Below, one piece after another: positions 49,079 to 57,829 of a stretch of 64,000 nt of DNA. The DNA is from a virus. The first letter of the stretch is position 1. Each line of letters begins with the position of its first letter. The DNA is taken from IMG/VR virus record IMGVR_UViG_3300042453_005575, positions 26,077 through 90,076 of that record, one strand, 5' to 3'. The notes under the pieces were generated by a model that made no database searches, was not told where the DNA came from, and saw only the letters and a list, made by a program, of their open reading frames with translations. The position numbers were made by a program, and so were the translations under genes.

Positions 49079-50842
49079 TTACTGAGGTTGTTGTTGAGGT
49101 TGCTGGGCTGCTTGCTGCTTAGCTCCTTGCAAACCTTGCGATTTTGATTCTGCTGTCATTTGTTCTAGCTGAGCTTTCACCTGCGCATATAGCTCTTGAT
49201 CTGTAGACTTTATTTGCTGTAACTGGGATCTTCGCTGCGCTCCGTCTAACGGAAAAATCTGTTGAGCTATTTGCTGAGCTTGCTCTAAAGCATCTTGAGG
49301 GGTAGTGGGCCTGCCTGCTCCAGGCTGTTGGCCGCCGCCCTGTAAAAGCTGCATTATATCTTGTTGTGTCTGCTGCGTTAGCATTTGCTTCTCTTGCTCT
49401 TCTTGTTGTATATCTTGTACAACTCGGTCCTCATCCATCTTCTTTCGAACTTGATCTTCATAATTGAAATTATACAGCTTAAGCAATTCAGATCTAGCAA
49501 TAGCGTTAGCCGAAACGAGTTGTCCGACAACAGACTTTCTCTCCAAGTCATCTGAAAATGTAATCGGAATTAACGAAATATTTGCTTTAGGTAGACCTAG
49601 AATATTTCCTATGACTTCACCTATATGGCTTAACAAAACATTGTAATTATTCGGAATTACACTCCAAGCATTTTCGAATAAACGAAGCATAGGCGCAGCC
49701 GCTTGTTGCTGAAAAGACATCTGAAACATCTCGACAGGAACGTCTAATGCGTTTAGAATAGAATTTTTTGCGTTCTCCATTAACTCCACAGGAGCAAGAT
49801 TTTTTCCTTCCCCGCCAAGTTGTTGGTATTCCAAAGGAAACGCAAATTTATGATAAGACCCTGGGTCTCGGCGATGCTCTTCAATCATATTATCAACAGC
49901 CGCAGACCATACCGCACCGCTTTGGTTTAAAAGAGGGTTTGCTGCTGGGTTGTTTGGGCTCGCCATAGCTATAACTCTAAAAGGAGCTATATCCTCAAAA
50001 CAAATTACTTCGTTATAGCGTTTTAATGTTTGAAGCATGAAAAAATCTTCAAATATAAACATGCTAGGAGGAACAGCCTTACCATCTGTTCTTATGGTGC
50101 TAGGTGTGTCTAATTTAAGATGTAAAAAATTCTTAGAATTAAAAGAGAGCATTGTTTTATTAAACACGCAATCAAATACAACCTTAGGTGTTTTTTTACT
50201 ATAAAATTTATTATTTTTTGTGGTTATTTTTTTAGAATAAGCTTGCGGGATATCCCAAAAATATTCTGATTCGCCGGTGGTGTCTTCATAGCGAATTTTA
50301 ATTTCTTTTGCGGGCCAATGCACAACATGTATTTTATCAATATCATTCGCAGGTTTATCCACGCATTCATGAAGACCTTTATAGCCACACTTGACGCATT
50401 GCATAGTGTAATCGCCTTTATTGAACTCGTAATTATTAAGTTTGTCTATATTCGACGCTTTTTGGCAGTTAGGACACACAAGAAATCTATTGAACCCTTG
50501 GTTTACCGTCAAAAACTCATTTCCATACGCCAATAAATTTAATCCTGCAACAGAACAAATTTGCTTCCACCTTAACTTTTCTAAAACTGATTGATATTTT
50601 TCTTTTGCTTTTTCATCATCGCATTCGATGGATAAAGATGTAATGAAATAGTTTGCTATTCTATTTAAAGCTTGCTTATAAAAACCATTTCTAAACAAAA
50701 AATGCTCTGCCCATAAAAGCATTCCATCGATATTGGTAGGCAAGTACTGGAGAGGTATATTGTAAAACGGATTGGAATATCTATCTTTCCCGCTATTATT
50801 TCCCACAGCAAAAAAACTATGAGGATCGTCTGTTGTTAGCAT
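49079..50842 (-). CDS. Portal protein
   Basis: This 587-residue protein is the dodecameric vertex through which DNA enters and leaves the head. The core includes LLAYGNEFLTV near 105-115 and NALDVPVEMFQMSFQQ near 380-396. The latter is the helix region typical of portals, followed by a long Gln-rich C-terminus. An inserted zinc ribbon (CPNC near 122-125, CVKC near 149-152) is unusual. It is on the minus strand beside the lysis genes and about 48 kb from the terminase. Confidence 0.82.
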   Translation of the reverse strand: MLTTDDPHSFFAVGNNSGKDRYSNPFYNIPLQYLPTNIDGMLLWAEHFLFRNGFYKQALNRIANYFITSLSIECDDEKAKEKYQSVLEKLRWKQICSVAGLNLLAYGNEFLTVNQGFNRFLVCPNCQKASNIDKLNNYEFNKGDYTMQCVKCGYKGLHECVDKPANDIDKIHVVHWPAKEIKIRYEDTTGESEYFWDIPQAYSKKITTKNNKFYSKKTPKVVFDCVFNKTMLSFNSKNFLHLKLDTPSTIRTDGKAVPPSMFIFEDFFMLQTLKRYNEVICFEDIAPFRVIAMASPNNPAANPLLNQSGAVWSAAVDNMIEEHRRDPGSYHKFAFPLEYQQLGGEGKNLAPVELMENAKNSILNALDVPVEMFQMSFQQQAAAPMLRLFENAWSVIPNNYNVLLSHIGEVIGNILGLPKANISLIPITFSDDLERKSVVGQLVSANAIARSELLKLYNFNYEDQVRKKMDEDRVVQDIQQEEQEKQMLTQQTQQDIMQLLQGGGQQPGAGRPTTPQDALEQAQQIAQQIFPLDGAQRRSQLQQIKSTDQELYAQVKAQLEQMTAESKSQGLQGAKQQAAQQPQQQPQ

Positions 50843-50847
50843 AATTT

Positions 50848-51015
50848 TTAATTACTCGCCCCAACCAAATCAATTATTGGTTTAGGTGTTTTTAATTTAC
50901 TCTTGTTTGCTTCGTCCGCAACTAAAAAACCTTCTTCGTCGAAGAATTCGGCTTTTTTAGTGTTATCAAAATCGCTAAGCGACTTTTCTGTAAGCATTCC
51001 GTTTTTTTCGTGCAT
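50848..51015 (-). CDS. Small acidic protein upstream of portal, 55 aa
   Basis: ATG at 51015 (minus strand) opens a 55-codon frame (MHEKNGMLTEKSLSDFDNTK..., ending LVGASN) that stops 5 bases before the portal start. Charged composition and tight spacing support a real gene. No family is recognised. Confidence 0.55.
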   Translation of the reverse strand: MHEKNGMLTEKSLSDFDNTKKAEFFDEEGFLVADEANKSKLKTPKPIIDLVGASN

Positions 51016-51110
51016 AAATTATCCTTCAAATAATTGTAAAGCAACTTTTTTTATTTTTCAAGGCTACTTTCTATATAAACTTTAACTAACCTGTAAACTT
51101 TTGTGTACAT

Positions 51111-51773
51111 TTATTCTTTTGTTTTTAATGTTATACACCCATGCTTATCAATCAAAGCGTAATTTATAGGCAGGTCGCATTGAGACCCTAGGTTGACACA
51201 CTCTACACCATCGATATACTCATGGTTAGGGACATGTGTATGTCCGAATATAACTGCGTCATAATATCTATTAGAGCTATATTGTGCTACGCGTTTAGTT
51301 AATTCGTAGGCTGCGTTATGCCAAGTTTTAATTTTTTGTTTAATTTTACGAGTAAACACCTGTTTTTTATCTATTTTTTGCAGTGCGTAATATACCGCCC
51401 CAGCCAAATCTGTCAACAGAGGTTTTTTATTAATAAATGTATCCCACCTATCCCCATGGACAAACAGAAGTCTTTTTTCTCCCACAACAAGTTCATATTC
51501 TTCTTTAAAGTCCAGACCAAGTAAACAAGAGACTGTCTCGATATCTTTGTCATGGTTACCTTTTATAAATACGCACTGTTTGGTTTTGGTTATTTTTCTA
51601 AGTGTTGAGAGTATTTTCCACTGCTTTTTGCATAAACGATGTATGTTATAACTGTCTAACAAGTCTCCGCAAATAATCAATTTATCGTATTTTTCTTTTT
51701 CTAGAATTTCCAACGTTAAGTCAGCCTGGCAAATAGGGCTGCCTAAGTGTATATCAGATAAGCAAAGGATCAT
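51111..51773 (-). CDS. LpxH-like metallophosphoesterase
   Basis: This 220-residue protein has LSDIHLGS at residues 5-12, ICGDLLDSY near 34-42, IKGNHDKD near 69-76, LFVHGDRWD near 102-110 and FGHTHVPN near 176-183. The order and the HGD block match UDP-2,3-diacylglucosamine pyrophosphatase (LpxH)-type enzymes of lipid A synthesis. In a phage it might modify the envelope or act on another pyrophosphate substrate. Confidence 0.78.
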   Translation of the reverse strand: MILCLSDIHLGSPICQADLTLEILEKEKYDKLIICGDLLDSYNIHRLCKKQWKILSTLRKITKTKQCVFIKGNHDKDIETVSCLLGLDFKEEYELVVGEKRLLFVHGDRWDTFINKKPLLTDLAGAVYYALQKIDKKQVFTRKIKQKIKTWHNAAYELTKRVAQYSSNRYYDAVIFGHTHVPNHEYIDGVECVNLGSQCDLPINYALIDKHGCITLKTKE

Positions 51774-51789
51774 TCGTTATTATAATAGA

Positions 51790-52392
51790 TCAATCGTCTG
51801 TTTCAACAGGTAATTTAAACAATACCATCAATCGTTTATCTGGAGGATAAGAGAATGTTACTCCAGGGTAATACACTGCAAATTTTTGTTTTTCAGGAGT
51901 ATAGAGATTCAAGGTTTCCCCAATTTTAGGCTCGAAAACAACCATGTCTTCGTTAGAAAACACAAGCATGAAAGCCAACTCTTCCTCGATAACTTTTTCA
52001 ACTTTTGCTTTTATCTTACCAAACTGGTTCTCGAACTGTACGGTCTCTAAAACTCGAGAAACTTCCTCGTGAACAACATCTTTTTCCATATTTTTAGCCG
52101 CGTATTCTTGGTAACTTTCTAATGTTTTTTGTGCTGCACCACGCTTCGAAGCAATCTTTTTTATAGATTTTTTATTCGAATCCGCCAGCAATTTCCCTCC
52201 TTGATTTTCGGTCATTTTCAAAAGTATATTTCTTCTATTAGCTATATCTTTTTCATCCGCGTAGAATCTTACACCATTTTCAACTAGTTTAGCTCCGGTG
52301 TTCGAATACACCGGGCTCAAAGGATCTGCCTGGCCTATAACAACATCGCCTGGTTTAAGATGATTATTTTCTTCGTTTAATTTTTTTTCCAT
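51790..52392 (-). CDS. Hypothetical protein, 200 aa
   Basis: This protein starts EKKLNEENNHLKPGDVVIGQ and has a helical middle (KIKAKVEKVIEEELAFML). The C-terminal beta-rich part (FAVYYPGVTFSYPPDKRLMV) resembles a cupin or virion accessory domain. ATG 52392 is preferred to GTG 52413. It is the first gene of the minus-strand block and faces the divergent gene at 52463. Confidence 0.6.
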   Translation of the reverse strand: MEKKLNEENNHLKPGDVVIGQADPLSPVYSNTGAKLVENGVRFYADEKDIANRRNILLKMTENQGGKLLADSNKKSIKKIASKRGAAQKTLESYQEYAAKNMEKDVVHEEVSRVLETVQFENQFGKIKAKVEKVIEEELAFMLVFSNEDMVVFEPKIGETLNLYTPEKQKFAVYYPGVTFSYPPDKRLMVLFKLPVETDD

Positions 52393-52462
52393 AGGAATAT
52401 TAGTTTTACGCACTTGCTGTTTGTTGTATAATACTTTTTATAAGATAAGCAAACAATTTATT

Positions 52463-52873
52463 ATGGCCAAAGGTATTCAAATCTCTAAACAAACTACAGT
52501 GTGGGATCCTTATCTGCTTTCATATAAACTAAAAGTATCGGTTGTCGGTGCTCAAGGTATGCCGGAAAAAATATTTGTCAAACAAAGAATCAAAAATTTT
52601 TCCAAGCAGAAGTTTGATGATACATTTGTGGCAGTAGCTACACCTGCGCAGTTGGAAGATTTTCATGAAGACGCTCCCGAAGAAGGGAGCTCGTATTTTA
52701 GAACTGACCAAATAGAAATAATCTCCCGCACACCTGAGGCAATCGCAAAAATTTTTGAATCTCTATTGTACGAAATAAAAAAACTTACAAAAGATCTCTC
52801 AGACATCGAGTTATTGTCGAATGCAGTGGTATATAGCATTTCGGATACAGGAAACATTACAATAATTCCTTAA
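52463..52873 (+). CDS. Hypothetical protein, 136 aa
   Basis: This protein begins MAKGIQISKQTTVWDPY and contains YKLKVSVVGAQGMPEKIFVK and NAVVYSISDTGNITII, a beta-rich pattern. A TATAAT at 52427-52432 upstream may be its -10 box. No family is recognised; the neighbouring portal suggests a virion role. Confidence 0.6.
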   Translation: MAKGIQISKQTTVWDPYLLSYKLKVSVVGAQGMPEKIFVKQRIKNFSKQKFDDTFVAVATPAQLEDFHEDAPEEGSSYFRTDQIEIISRTPEAIAKIFESLLYEIKKLTKDLSDIELLSNAVVYSISDTGNITIIP

Positions 52874-52923
52874 AAATTAGGCAGCTTTATATAAACGCAA
52901 TACCGTAGCTTAATAAAAAAATT

Positions 52924-53718
52924 ATGCGCCCAAAAATAATTTTTTCTTATTGGGATGCTTCGTTTAGGCTGCCGTGGTTTGAAATGTGCGCATGTGCCAA
53001 CCATTTCGCAAGATCGCACGGTTATGAAACAATTTTATTCACGGATGACTTTGGGGAATCGGTTCTGTCAAAAATACCTTATTCTGAGATAAGAAAATTT
53101 CCTAAAGACGCATTTGAAGGGCTCCCTAACTACCTTTGGTGCATGCCAAAATTATTAGCTATGTCTTATATGCAAGAACCTTATTTTCATCTAGATAATG
53201 ATTTGTATCTATACAAAGATGCTTTGAAACATTGTTGGGGCAAGCAATTTGTTGTATTTCACAAAGAATCGTGGATACATAGAATGCCGAATTATAGAGG
53301 AATGCATAACGATTTAGATATACCGTGTAATTTACCCCCACACTACCCCGAGTATCAAAAAAATTTGACTTCACATAATTTTGGAGTTGTGGGTGGGACA
53401 GCTTATGAAGAAATTGCCGGCGTTTGTAAAGACTTAATAGTGTACGCTAAAGAACATTGCGACGAAATAAATGATTACCGGCGTACAAGACCTGGAAATT
53501 TTTTTATTTGTTTGTTTGAACAGGGGTGGATCCCTATGATGATGCTTTATAGATACGGGATAAAAACTTCGAAAGTAATAAACGAAGTGCAATATTACGA
53601 TATAAACTGTATGTCAGAAAAATTAGGTATATCACATTTTATGTCAGATTCAAAATTTGTTTGGAAAAAAAAGATTAATGATTTATACAAACAGCTACAA
53701 ATACCGTTACGCCGCTGA
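52924..53718 (+). CDS. Glycosyltransferase-like protein
   Basis: This 264-residue protein of GT-A type has a start RPKIIFSYWDASFRLPW. YETILFTDDFGE lies near 37-48 and PYFHLDNDLYLYKD near 85-98 carries a DxD metal-binding motif. HNFGVVGGTAYEEI and PGNFFICLFEQGW follow. It may glycosylate phage DNA, virion proteins or host surface; the acceptor cannot be predicted. Confidence 0.65.
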   Translation: MRPKIIFSYWDASFRLPWFEMCACANHFARSHGYETILFTDDFGESVLSKIPYSEIRKFPKDAFEGLPNYLWCMPKLLAMSYMQEPYFHLDNDLYLYKDALKHCWGKQFVVFHKESWIHRMPNYRGMHNDLDIPCNLPPHYPEYQKNLTSHNFGVVGGTAYEEIAGVCKDLIVYAKEHCDEINDYRRTRPGNFFICLFEQGWIPMMMLYRYGIKTSKVINEVQYYDINCMSEKLGISHFMSDSKFVWKKKINDLYKQLQIPLRR

Positions 53719-53728
53719 TAAAATTAAT

Positions 53729-53756
53729 TTGACATCTAATTTTGCCATATTATATT
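53729..53756 (+). promoter_or_regulatory. Sigma70-like promoter
   Basis: TTGACA at 53729-53734, a 16-base spacer and TATATT at 53751-53756 form a near-consensus promoter. It sits in a 170-base AT-rich gap upstream of the metallophosphoesterase gene at 53888. Confidence 0.55.
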
Positions 53757-53887
53757 GAGCTAAATTAAAAATCAACTAAAGCTAAACAAACAAAATTGTC
53801 GCTATATTGTTCGCAGTATAAATTACTAGTTACAAACAAATTATAAAATAAACAATATTGAAACCGACTGTTTCAAAAAAAATAAAA

Positions 53888-55399
53888 ATGCCTGTGACAT
53901 CATTACTAAAAAAATGCGCTCAATTAAAAAGAAACAAAAAAGGTGTTACTTCGTACCTTGAAAACTTAGGCTACTCAAAAAGAGAAATAGCTGAGATAAA
54001 ATCTAAAATTCCAAAAACAAAACAAAAATCGCTGCACGAAGAGCAAAACACAAAATATGCTGACGAAGAAAAATTTTCTGATGATTTATCTTGGAAAACT
54101 TCATTAAAGTTTACAGACAAATACGTCTATAATAAAGCTGATGATAAGTATGTTGTTTATTTAAAAGCAGCTAATGGAAATATAGTCATTCCTGGCTCTA
54201 CAATTCGTGGGATTATTGAAAATTATTCAAACTGGTATGACAATGCCCATAGTATAAACGAGCTGTGCAGAAATTATAAAATTCCAAAAACATATTTTAT
54301 GGAATTAAAGGATGTTTTTGGGATTACGCATGATTCAGAACCTGTTAGTAACGAAGAACTTATAGAAAAAAATATAGATAGTATCACCGAAGACATTCTC
54401 CAGAAAAAGAAATTTCAACTCTATCAAAAATTTCATAGACGTAGCTGGAAAGACACTGAAGAAGCAGCAAAAAAATGGATGGACTTTAATGAAGGTGTAT
54501 TAAACCCGTTTTCAGAATTTTTATCGAAATGGGAACCTCCGAAATATATACCTGTTAAACACCAGAGTATATCAGGAAAAACAAAAGCACAGCCTAAAAC
54601 TATGCTTGTAGGACTATCAGATATTCATTTTGGAGCAAAAGCCAACGCCAAAGATTCATTTAGGTCAAAAAGCTACAGTACCGAAGAAGCTACGGCGTGC
54701 CTAAAAAAATATGCCGAAGACATTAAAAAAGCTGTCGAAGAGCGCGGCTATAATTTTAATGAATGTATACTCACCGCGCTTGGGGATATTTTGCATACTA
54801 CCGGCGCAGGCTTCACAACCAAAGGAACTCTACTTGTACACGATTGCATTAAAGAAGAGCAGTTCAATGCGGCTTTTGATAGCACAGTTGTGTTTATAAA
54901 AGATTTGCTGGCTATATTTCCTAAAGTTCATGTAAAAAGCGTAAAAGGAAACCATAATGACTTCGGAGATTACGTGCTTTTCAAGACACTAGCAGCTTAT
55001 TTTAGAACAGAAAAAAGGATTACATTCGAAGTGTTCCAATCAGACCACGGCTTATTTAAAGTCAATAAATGCTTATTTATAATAAGTCATGGCTATAGCG
55101 CAGAATATAAGGGAAGACTACCTGCCCCAGGTAAAGCAAGAGAAAGTTATATAACTAATTTGTTTTTATCTCATCCTGAAGCTCTCCAAGGAGTAACTCA
55201 AAAAGTTTTGCTCACCGCGGATCAACATCATCTAGAAATGCGGGAATACGCTGAGTTTGAGCATTACATGCTGTCAACATCCGTGCGTGGCGACAAACAC
55301 TCAGAAGCTATGGGATTAAATAACATTGCCAGGCAATCAAGTTTTATTATAGATAACGAAGGGATTAAAGAAATAATATATAGCTATGCCAGCAAATAA
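53888..55399 (+). CDS. Metallophosphoesterase with N-terminal helical domains
   Basis: This protein has about 503 residues. The N-terminal 230 are mostly helical, with HTH-like segments (YLENLGYSKREIAEIKSKI, SINELCRNYKIPKTYFMEL). The catalytic domain follows: VGLSDIHFGAK near 240, TALGDILHT near 295, VKGNHNDFGD near 355, FIISHGYSA and TADQHHLEM. It lies close to virion genes and could be a DNA-repair-type nuclease or phosphatase. An in-frame TTG at 53858 is an alternative start. Confidence 0.75.
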   Translation: MPVTSLLKKCAQLKRNKKGVTSYLENLGYSKREIAEIKSKIPKTKQKSLHEEQNTKYADEEKFSDDLSWKTSLKFTDKYVYNKADDKYVVYLKAANGNIVIPGSTIRGIIENYSNWYDNAHSINELCRNYKIPKTYFMELKDVFGITHDSEPVSNEELIEKNIDSITEDILQKKKFQLYQKFHRRSWKDTEEAAKKWMDFNEGVLNPFSEFLSKWEPPKYIPVKHQSISGKTKAQPKTMLVGLSDIHFGAKANAKDSFRSKSYSTEEATACLKKYAEDIKKAVEERGYNFNECILTALGDILHTTGAGFTTKGTLLVHDCIKEEQFNAAFDSTVVFIKDLLAIFPKVHVKSVKGNHNDFGDYVLFKTLAAYFRTEKRITFEVFQSDHGLFKVNKCLFIISHGYSAEYKGRLPAPGKARESYITNLFLSHPEALQGVTQKVLLTADQHHLEMREYAEFEHYMLSTSVRGDKHSEAMGLNNIARQSSFIIDNEGIKEIIYSYASK

Positions 55400-55682
55400 C
55401 GCAGATGATTTAATTGATTCTTATAATTATTTTATTGCTGAGCAAAATATACCTAGCAATTTCAATGAATCTTTGAACTGGACCTACTCCACAACATCTG
55501 CAGACGTAGGGTACATAAGCTCTTCCACCATCTCCGGAGTTGGGGCATATTCTTCAGAATCAGAAGAGCTGAAGCGTGTTTTAAAAGATCTACAGCAACG
55601 TATAGTTGTTTTGGAGCAGCATATTTCAAACAAGTCCACTACGCTTAACCAACCCGAGCACAGAAAATTAACAGCTCCATAA
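55386..55682 (+). CDS. Hypothetical protein, 98 aa
   Basis: This is a Ser/Asn/Thr-rich protein with a short C-terminal coiled coil (ELKRVLKDLQQRIVVLEQHI). It overlaps the upstream gene by 14 bases. The composition suggests a small virion or scaffold-like protein, but nothing specific is visible. Confidence 0.58.
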   Translation: MPANNADDLIDSYNYFIAEQNIPSNFNESLNWTYSTTSADVGYISSSTISGVGAYSSESEELKRVLKDLQQRIVVLEQHISNKSTTLNQPEHRKLTAP

Positions 55683-55700
55683 ATATTTTCGGTCAAATTT

Positions 55701-55744
55701 TTGGTATAATAATATGAAGAAGACGGCTTTTTGCCGTCTTTTTT
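55701..55744 (+). promoter_or_regulatory. Extended -10 promoter with start-site hairpin/terminator
   Basis: TTGGTATAAT at 55701-55710 is followed by AAGACGGC at 55720-55727, a TTTTT loop, GCCGTCTT at 55733-55740 and four more T's. The predicted transcript begins a few bases before the hairpin. The hairpin by itself is a good intrinsic terminator for the upstream gene, so the element could both end one transcript and open the next. Confidence 0.65.
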
Positions 55745-55770
55745 ATTAACTAACAATAGCAACAAACAAC

Positions 55771-55968
55771 ATGAAAAAACCAACAAAAAAACCTGCCGTT
55801 AAAAATAAAAAAGCTGACGCTAAAAAAACTCCACCAAAAAACGTAGCTAAAAAAGCAGCCAAGAAAAAAGAAGAAACCCCAGCAAAAACAACCACTAAAA
55901 AAGCTGAAAAAGCTGAAAAAGCTCCTGCTGGAAGTAGCCCATTTACCGCCAAATATTCCGCTTTTTAA
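55771..55968 (+). CDS. Histone H1-like Lys/Ala-rich protein
   Basis: This 65-residue protein is about one third lysine with Ala, Pro and Thr (KKPTKKPAVKNKKADAKK...). It ends in a short aromatic tail (PFTAKYSAF). The composition matches eukaryotic H1 tails and bacterial Hc1/AlgP-like DNA-condensing proteins. It probably binds DNA non-specifically. It has its own promoter. Confidence 0.65.
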   Translation: MKKPTKKPAVKNKKADAKKTPPKNVAKKAAKKKEETPAKTTTKKAEKAEKAPAGSSPFTAKYSAF

Positions 55969-55972
55969 AAAA

Positions 55973-56623
55973 ATGAAGCCACGGACCTCATCAGCTGTAG
56001 ATAGTGTAAAGCTATACTTTTTTAACTCCTTAGATGCAAGATCTGCGGGATGTCCATACACTACGATAGCTCTATTGACTGGTGAGGACCCGTGGATTCT
56101 AAGGCATAAATATAAAAGTAATCCTACGATGGAAGCAAAGGTTATGATAAAGCATCTAAAATCCGTAGGGTTTAAAACAACTGAGATAACAGGAAATCTT
56201 TCGATGAAATATTTAAAAGATGGGAAAGGATTCACTAATAGTCATGTTATATTAGCCACCGTGAGAATGACTGCGCGTGAAGCCAGCTGGGTTGTTTTCT
56301 ACGGCGGGCTAATGTGGCATAATTTTGAAGCCGTGAGTACCAGCTATGTTACGTCGCTTACATTTCCTTTAATAAACGCGTTCATCTTATTTTTGCCTGA
56401 ATGGGATTACTGTGAGATTTCCGCAGTAAAAAAAGCTCGAATAATCGAAGAAGCTAAGCTATATAGAGATATTTCACATAGATACGATGGAATCACGCAG
56501 CGCAGCATACAAACACCTACACATGAAAAACCTGTCACTAATACTTGGGGTAGCAGCGATACTGCTGGGGGCAACAGCCCTTCAGACAACGCTGAAAGCA
56601 AGAACACAACTAAAAGAACTTGA
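55973..56623 (+). CDS. Possible papain-fold (C39-like) peptidase
   Basis: In this 216-residue protein, SAGCPYTTIALLTGE near 24-38 resembles the Cys-helix of papain-like peptidases, and SHVILATVRM and GLMWHNFEAV supply candidate His and Asn positions. A helical part follows, and the C-terminus is low-complexity (Ser/Thr/Asn). The fold is an inference from motif order only. Confidence 0.45.
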   Translation: MKPRTSSAVDSVKLYFFNSLDARSAGCPYTTIALLTGEDPWILRHKYKSNPTMEAKVMIKHLKSVGFKTTEITGNLSMKYLKDGKGFTNSHVILATVRMTAREASWVVFYGGLMWHNFEAVSTSYVTSLTFPLINAFILFLPEWDYCEISAVKKARIIEEAKLYRDISHRYDGITQRSIQTPTHEKPVTNTWGSSDTAGGNSPSDNAESKNTTKRT

Positions 56624-56696
56624 GCTAGTAGTAAACCAAATGTGTTTATCTAACACAGTGTACTACAAAACCAGTAAAACAAAAAAAACATATTAA
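56523..56696 (+). CDS. Small membrane protein, 57 aa
   Basis: ATG 56523 opens a frame with one transmembrane segment (NLSLILGVAAILLGATAL) and a basic tail (YYKTSKTKKTY). It overlaps the 3' low-complexity end of the upstream gene by 101 bases in another frame and stops 7 bases before tRNA-Met. ATG 56487 is an alternative start. Confidence 0.5.
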   Translation: MKNLSLILGVAAILLGATALQTTLKARTQLKELELVVNQMCLSNTVYYKTSKTKKTY

Positions 56697-56703
56697 TTTC
56701 AAC

Positions 56704-56776
56704 GCCCTTGTAGCTCAATGGTTAGAGCAGCCGGCTCATAACTGGTTGGTTGGGGGTTCAAATCCCTCCGGGGGCA
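56704..56776 (+). tRNA. tRNA with anticodon CAT (Met, or Ile after lysidine modification)
   Basis: The acceptor is GCCCTTG/CGGGGGC with D-arm GCTC/GAGC. The anticodon loop CTCATAA has CAT at 56737-56739 and the T-arm is GGGGG-TTCAAAT-CCCTC. The discriminator is A. Elongator Met and Ile2 cannot be separated by eye. Confidence 0.92.
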
Positions 56777-56791
56777 CTTAATTTACATATT

Positions 56792-56947
56792 ATGGGAATC
56801 ATAGACGAACTAAAAAAAACCAAAAACATGAAAGAACTTGATAAAATCATGGAGTTGGCCTCTAGCTATACGAATGCCTCGAATTCAACAAAACGAAAGT
56901 GGCTTCGTGTTTATAAAACAAAAAAAGAACTATTGGAAAAATCTTAA
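56792..56947 (+). CDS. Hypothetical protein, 51 aa
   Basis: This small helical basic protein (MGIIDELKKTKNMKELDK...) is placed between tRNA-Met and tRNA-Arg. ATG 56792 is the first start outside the tRNA. No family is recognised. Confidence 0.5.
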   Translation: MGIIDELKKTKNMKELDKIMELASSYTNASNSTKRKWLRVYKTKKELLEKS

Positions 56948-56965
56948 TTAATACGCAAAAATTTT

Positions 56966-57039
56966 GCGCTCATAGCTCAACCGGATAGAGCAACGCTCTT
57001 CTAAAGCGTAGGTTGCTGGTTCGATTCCAGCTGAGCGCG
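56966..57039 (+). tRNA. tRNA-Arg (anticodon TCT)
   Basis: The acceptor GCGCTCA/TGAGCGC is perfect with D-arm GCTC/GAGC. The anticodon stem ACGCT/AGCGT encloses loop CTTCTAA with TCT at 57000-57002, and the T-arm is GCTGG-TTCGATT-CCAGC. The discriminator is G. It decodes AGA/AGG, frequent in AT-rich genomes. Confidence 0.94.
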
Positions 57040-57057
57040 AAGTGTATAATTACACAC

Positions 57058-57141
57058 GCTGGTGTGGCGGAATGGCAGACGCAAAGGACTTAAAATCCTT
57101 TGATCATATAGATCGTGAGGGTTCGAGTCCCTCCTCCAGCA
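57058..57141 (+). tRNA. tRNA-Leu (anticodon TAA)
   Basis: This is a class II tRNA with a long variable arm (GATCATATAGATC). The acceptor is GCTGGTG/CTCCAGC with one mismatch. The anticodon stem AAGGA/TCCTT encloses loop CTTAAAA with TAA at 57091-57093, and the T-arm is GAGGG-TTCGAGT-CCCTC. The discriminator is A. Confidence 0.93.
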
Positions 57142-57153
57142 AGTCTTTTTCCT

Positions 57154-57828
57154 GTGGAAAACCTGATAAACATTCTAAAAACAGCCGAGAAATATAAAAC
57201 CCACGAGATGATAGAGGCGTTGCTTTGGCCGTGGATAAATTTCTATTTTAATTCGGGTGGCTGTGTTTGGACGATGCCTGGGCCACACGGAAAACTCGAA
57301 ACAGCTATTATAACACAATTAAAATTTCTCGAGCGGAGTCAAAACAAGCAAAGCAAAATTAAACTTTTTACGGTAGACAACAAGTTAACAGCTAACGAAA
57401 CAGGGATTGCCTATGCACAAGATAACATATGGAAACATGTTGTAGGAGACGCTTTTCAAGTGTTACCTGCAGTAATTCAAGCAGAACACCCTATGTTTGC
57501 TTGGTTTGATTTGTGCGGTCCATTAAGTGAAAAAAACATAATGGAATTAACAAAAGCCATAACACATATTTTCAGTCCTGGGAGCTTATTGTTCATAACA
57601 GCACAAACTCGAGGAATCAGAACGCCGCAGATTGTAAATTCTTTTATATATAATGCACTAAATAGCGCAGAAGACGTAGCATTCGCATTAAATAGTTATA
57701 TTATGCAAACCATAGCGTCTAAAGGAAGAAGCAAGCGTTTATTTGTGTGCGGTAAAAATTGGCCGTATATGTATTCTAGGAAGAATAAAAACTACGCTGT
57801 TTTTGGTTATGGAATAAAAAGCATATAA
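57154..57828 (+). CDS. Hypothetical protein, possibly methyltransferase-like
   Basis: This protein has about 224 residues. The region KLFTVDNK..., VVGDAFQVLPAVI and AWFDLCGPLSEKNI follows the strand order of Rossmann methyltransferases (D at the end of a strand, GDA, then a D/N-P-like motif), but no clear SAM loop is visible. The start is uncertain: GTG 57154 or ATG 57208. Longer frames run into tRNA-Leu. Confidence 0.45.
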   Translation: MENLINILKTAEKYKTHEMIEALLWPWINFYFNSGGCVWTMPGPHGKLETAIITQLKFLERSQNKQSKIKLFTVDNKLTANETGIAYAQDNIWKHVVGDAFQVLPAVIQAEHPMFAWFDLCGPLSEKNIMELTKAITHIFSPGSLLFITAQTRGIRTPQIVNSFIYNALNSAEDVAFALNSYIMQTIASKGRSKRLFVCGKNWPYMYSRKNKNYAVFGYGIKSI

Positions 57829-57829
57829 T

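Noticed and set aside
55484-56235. Minus-strand frames of 100-161 codons opposite 55386-56235
   Set aside because: They are Phe/Ser/Cys-rich translations antisense to Lys/Ala-rich and helical plus-strand genes and cross the terminator and promoter at 55701-55744.
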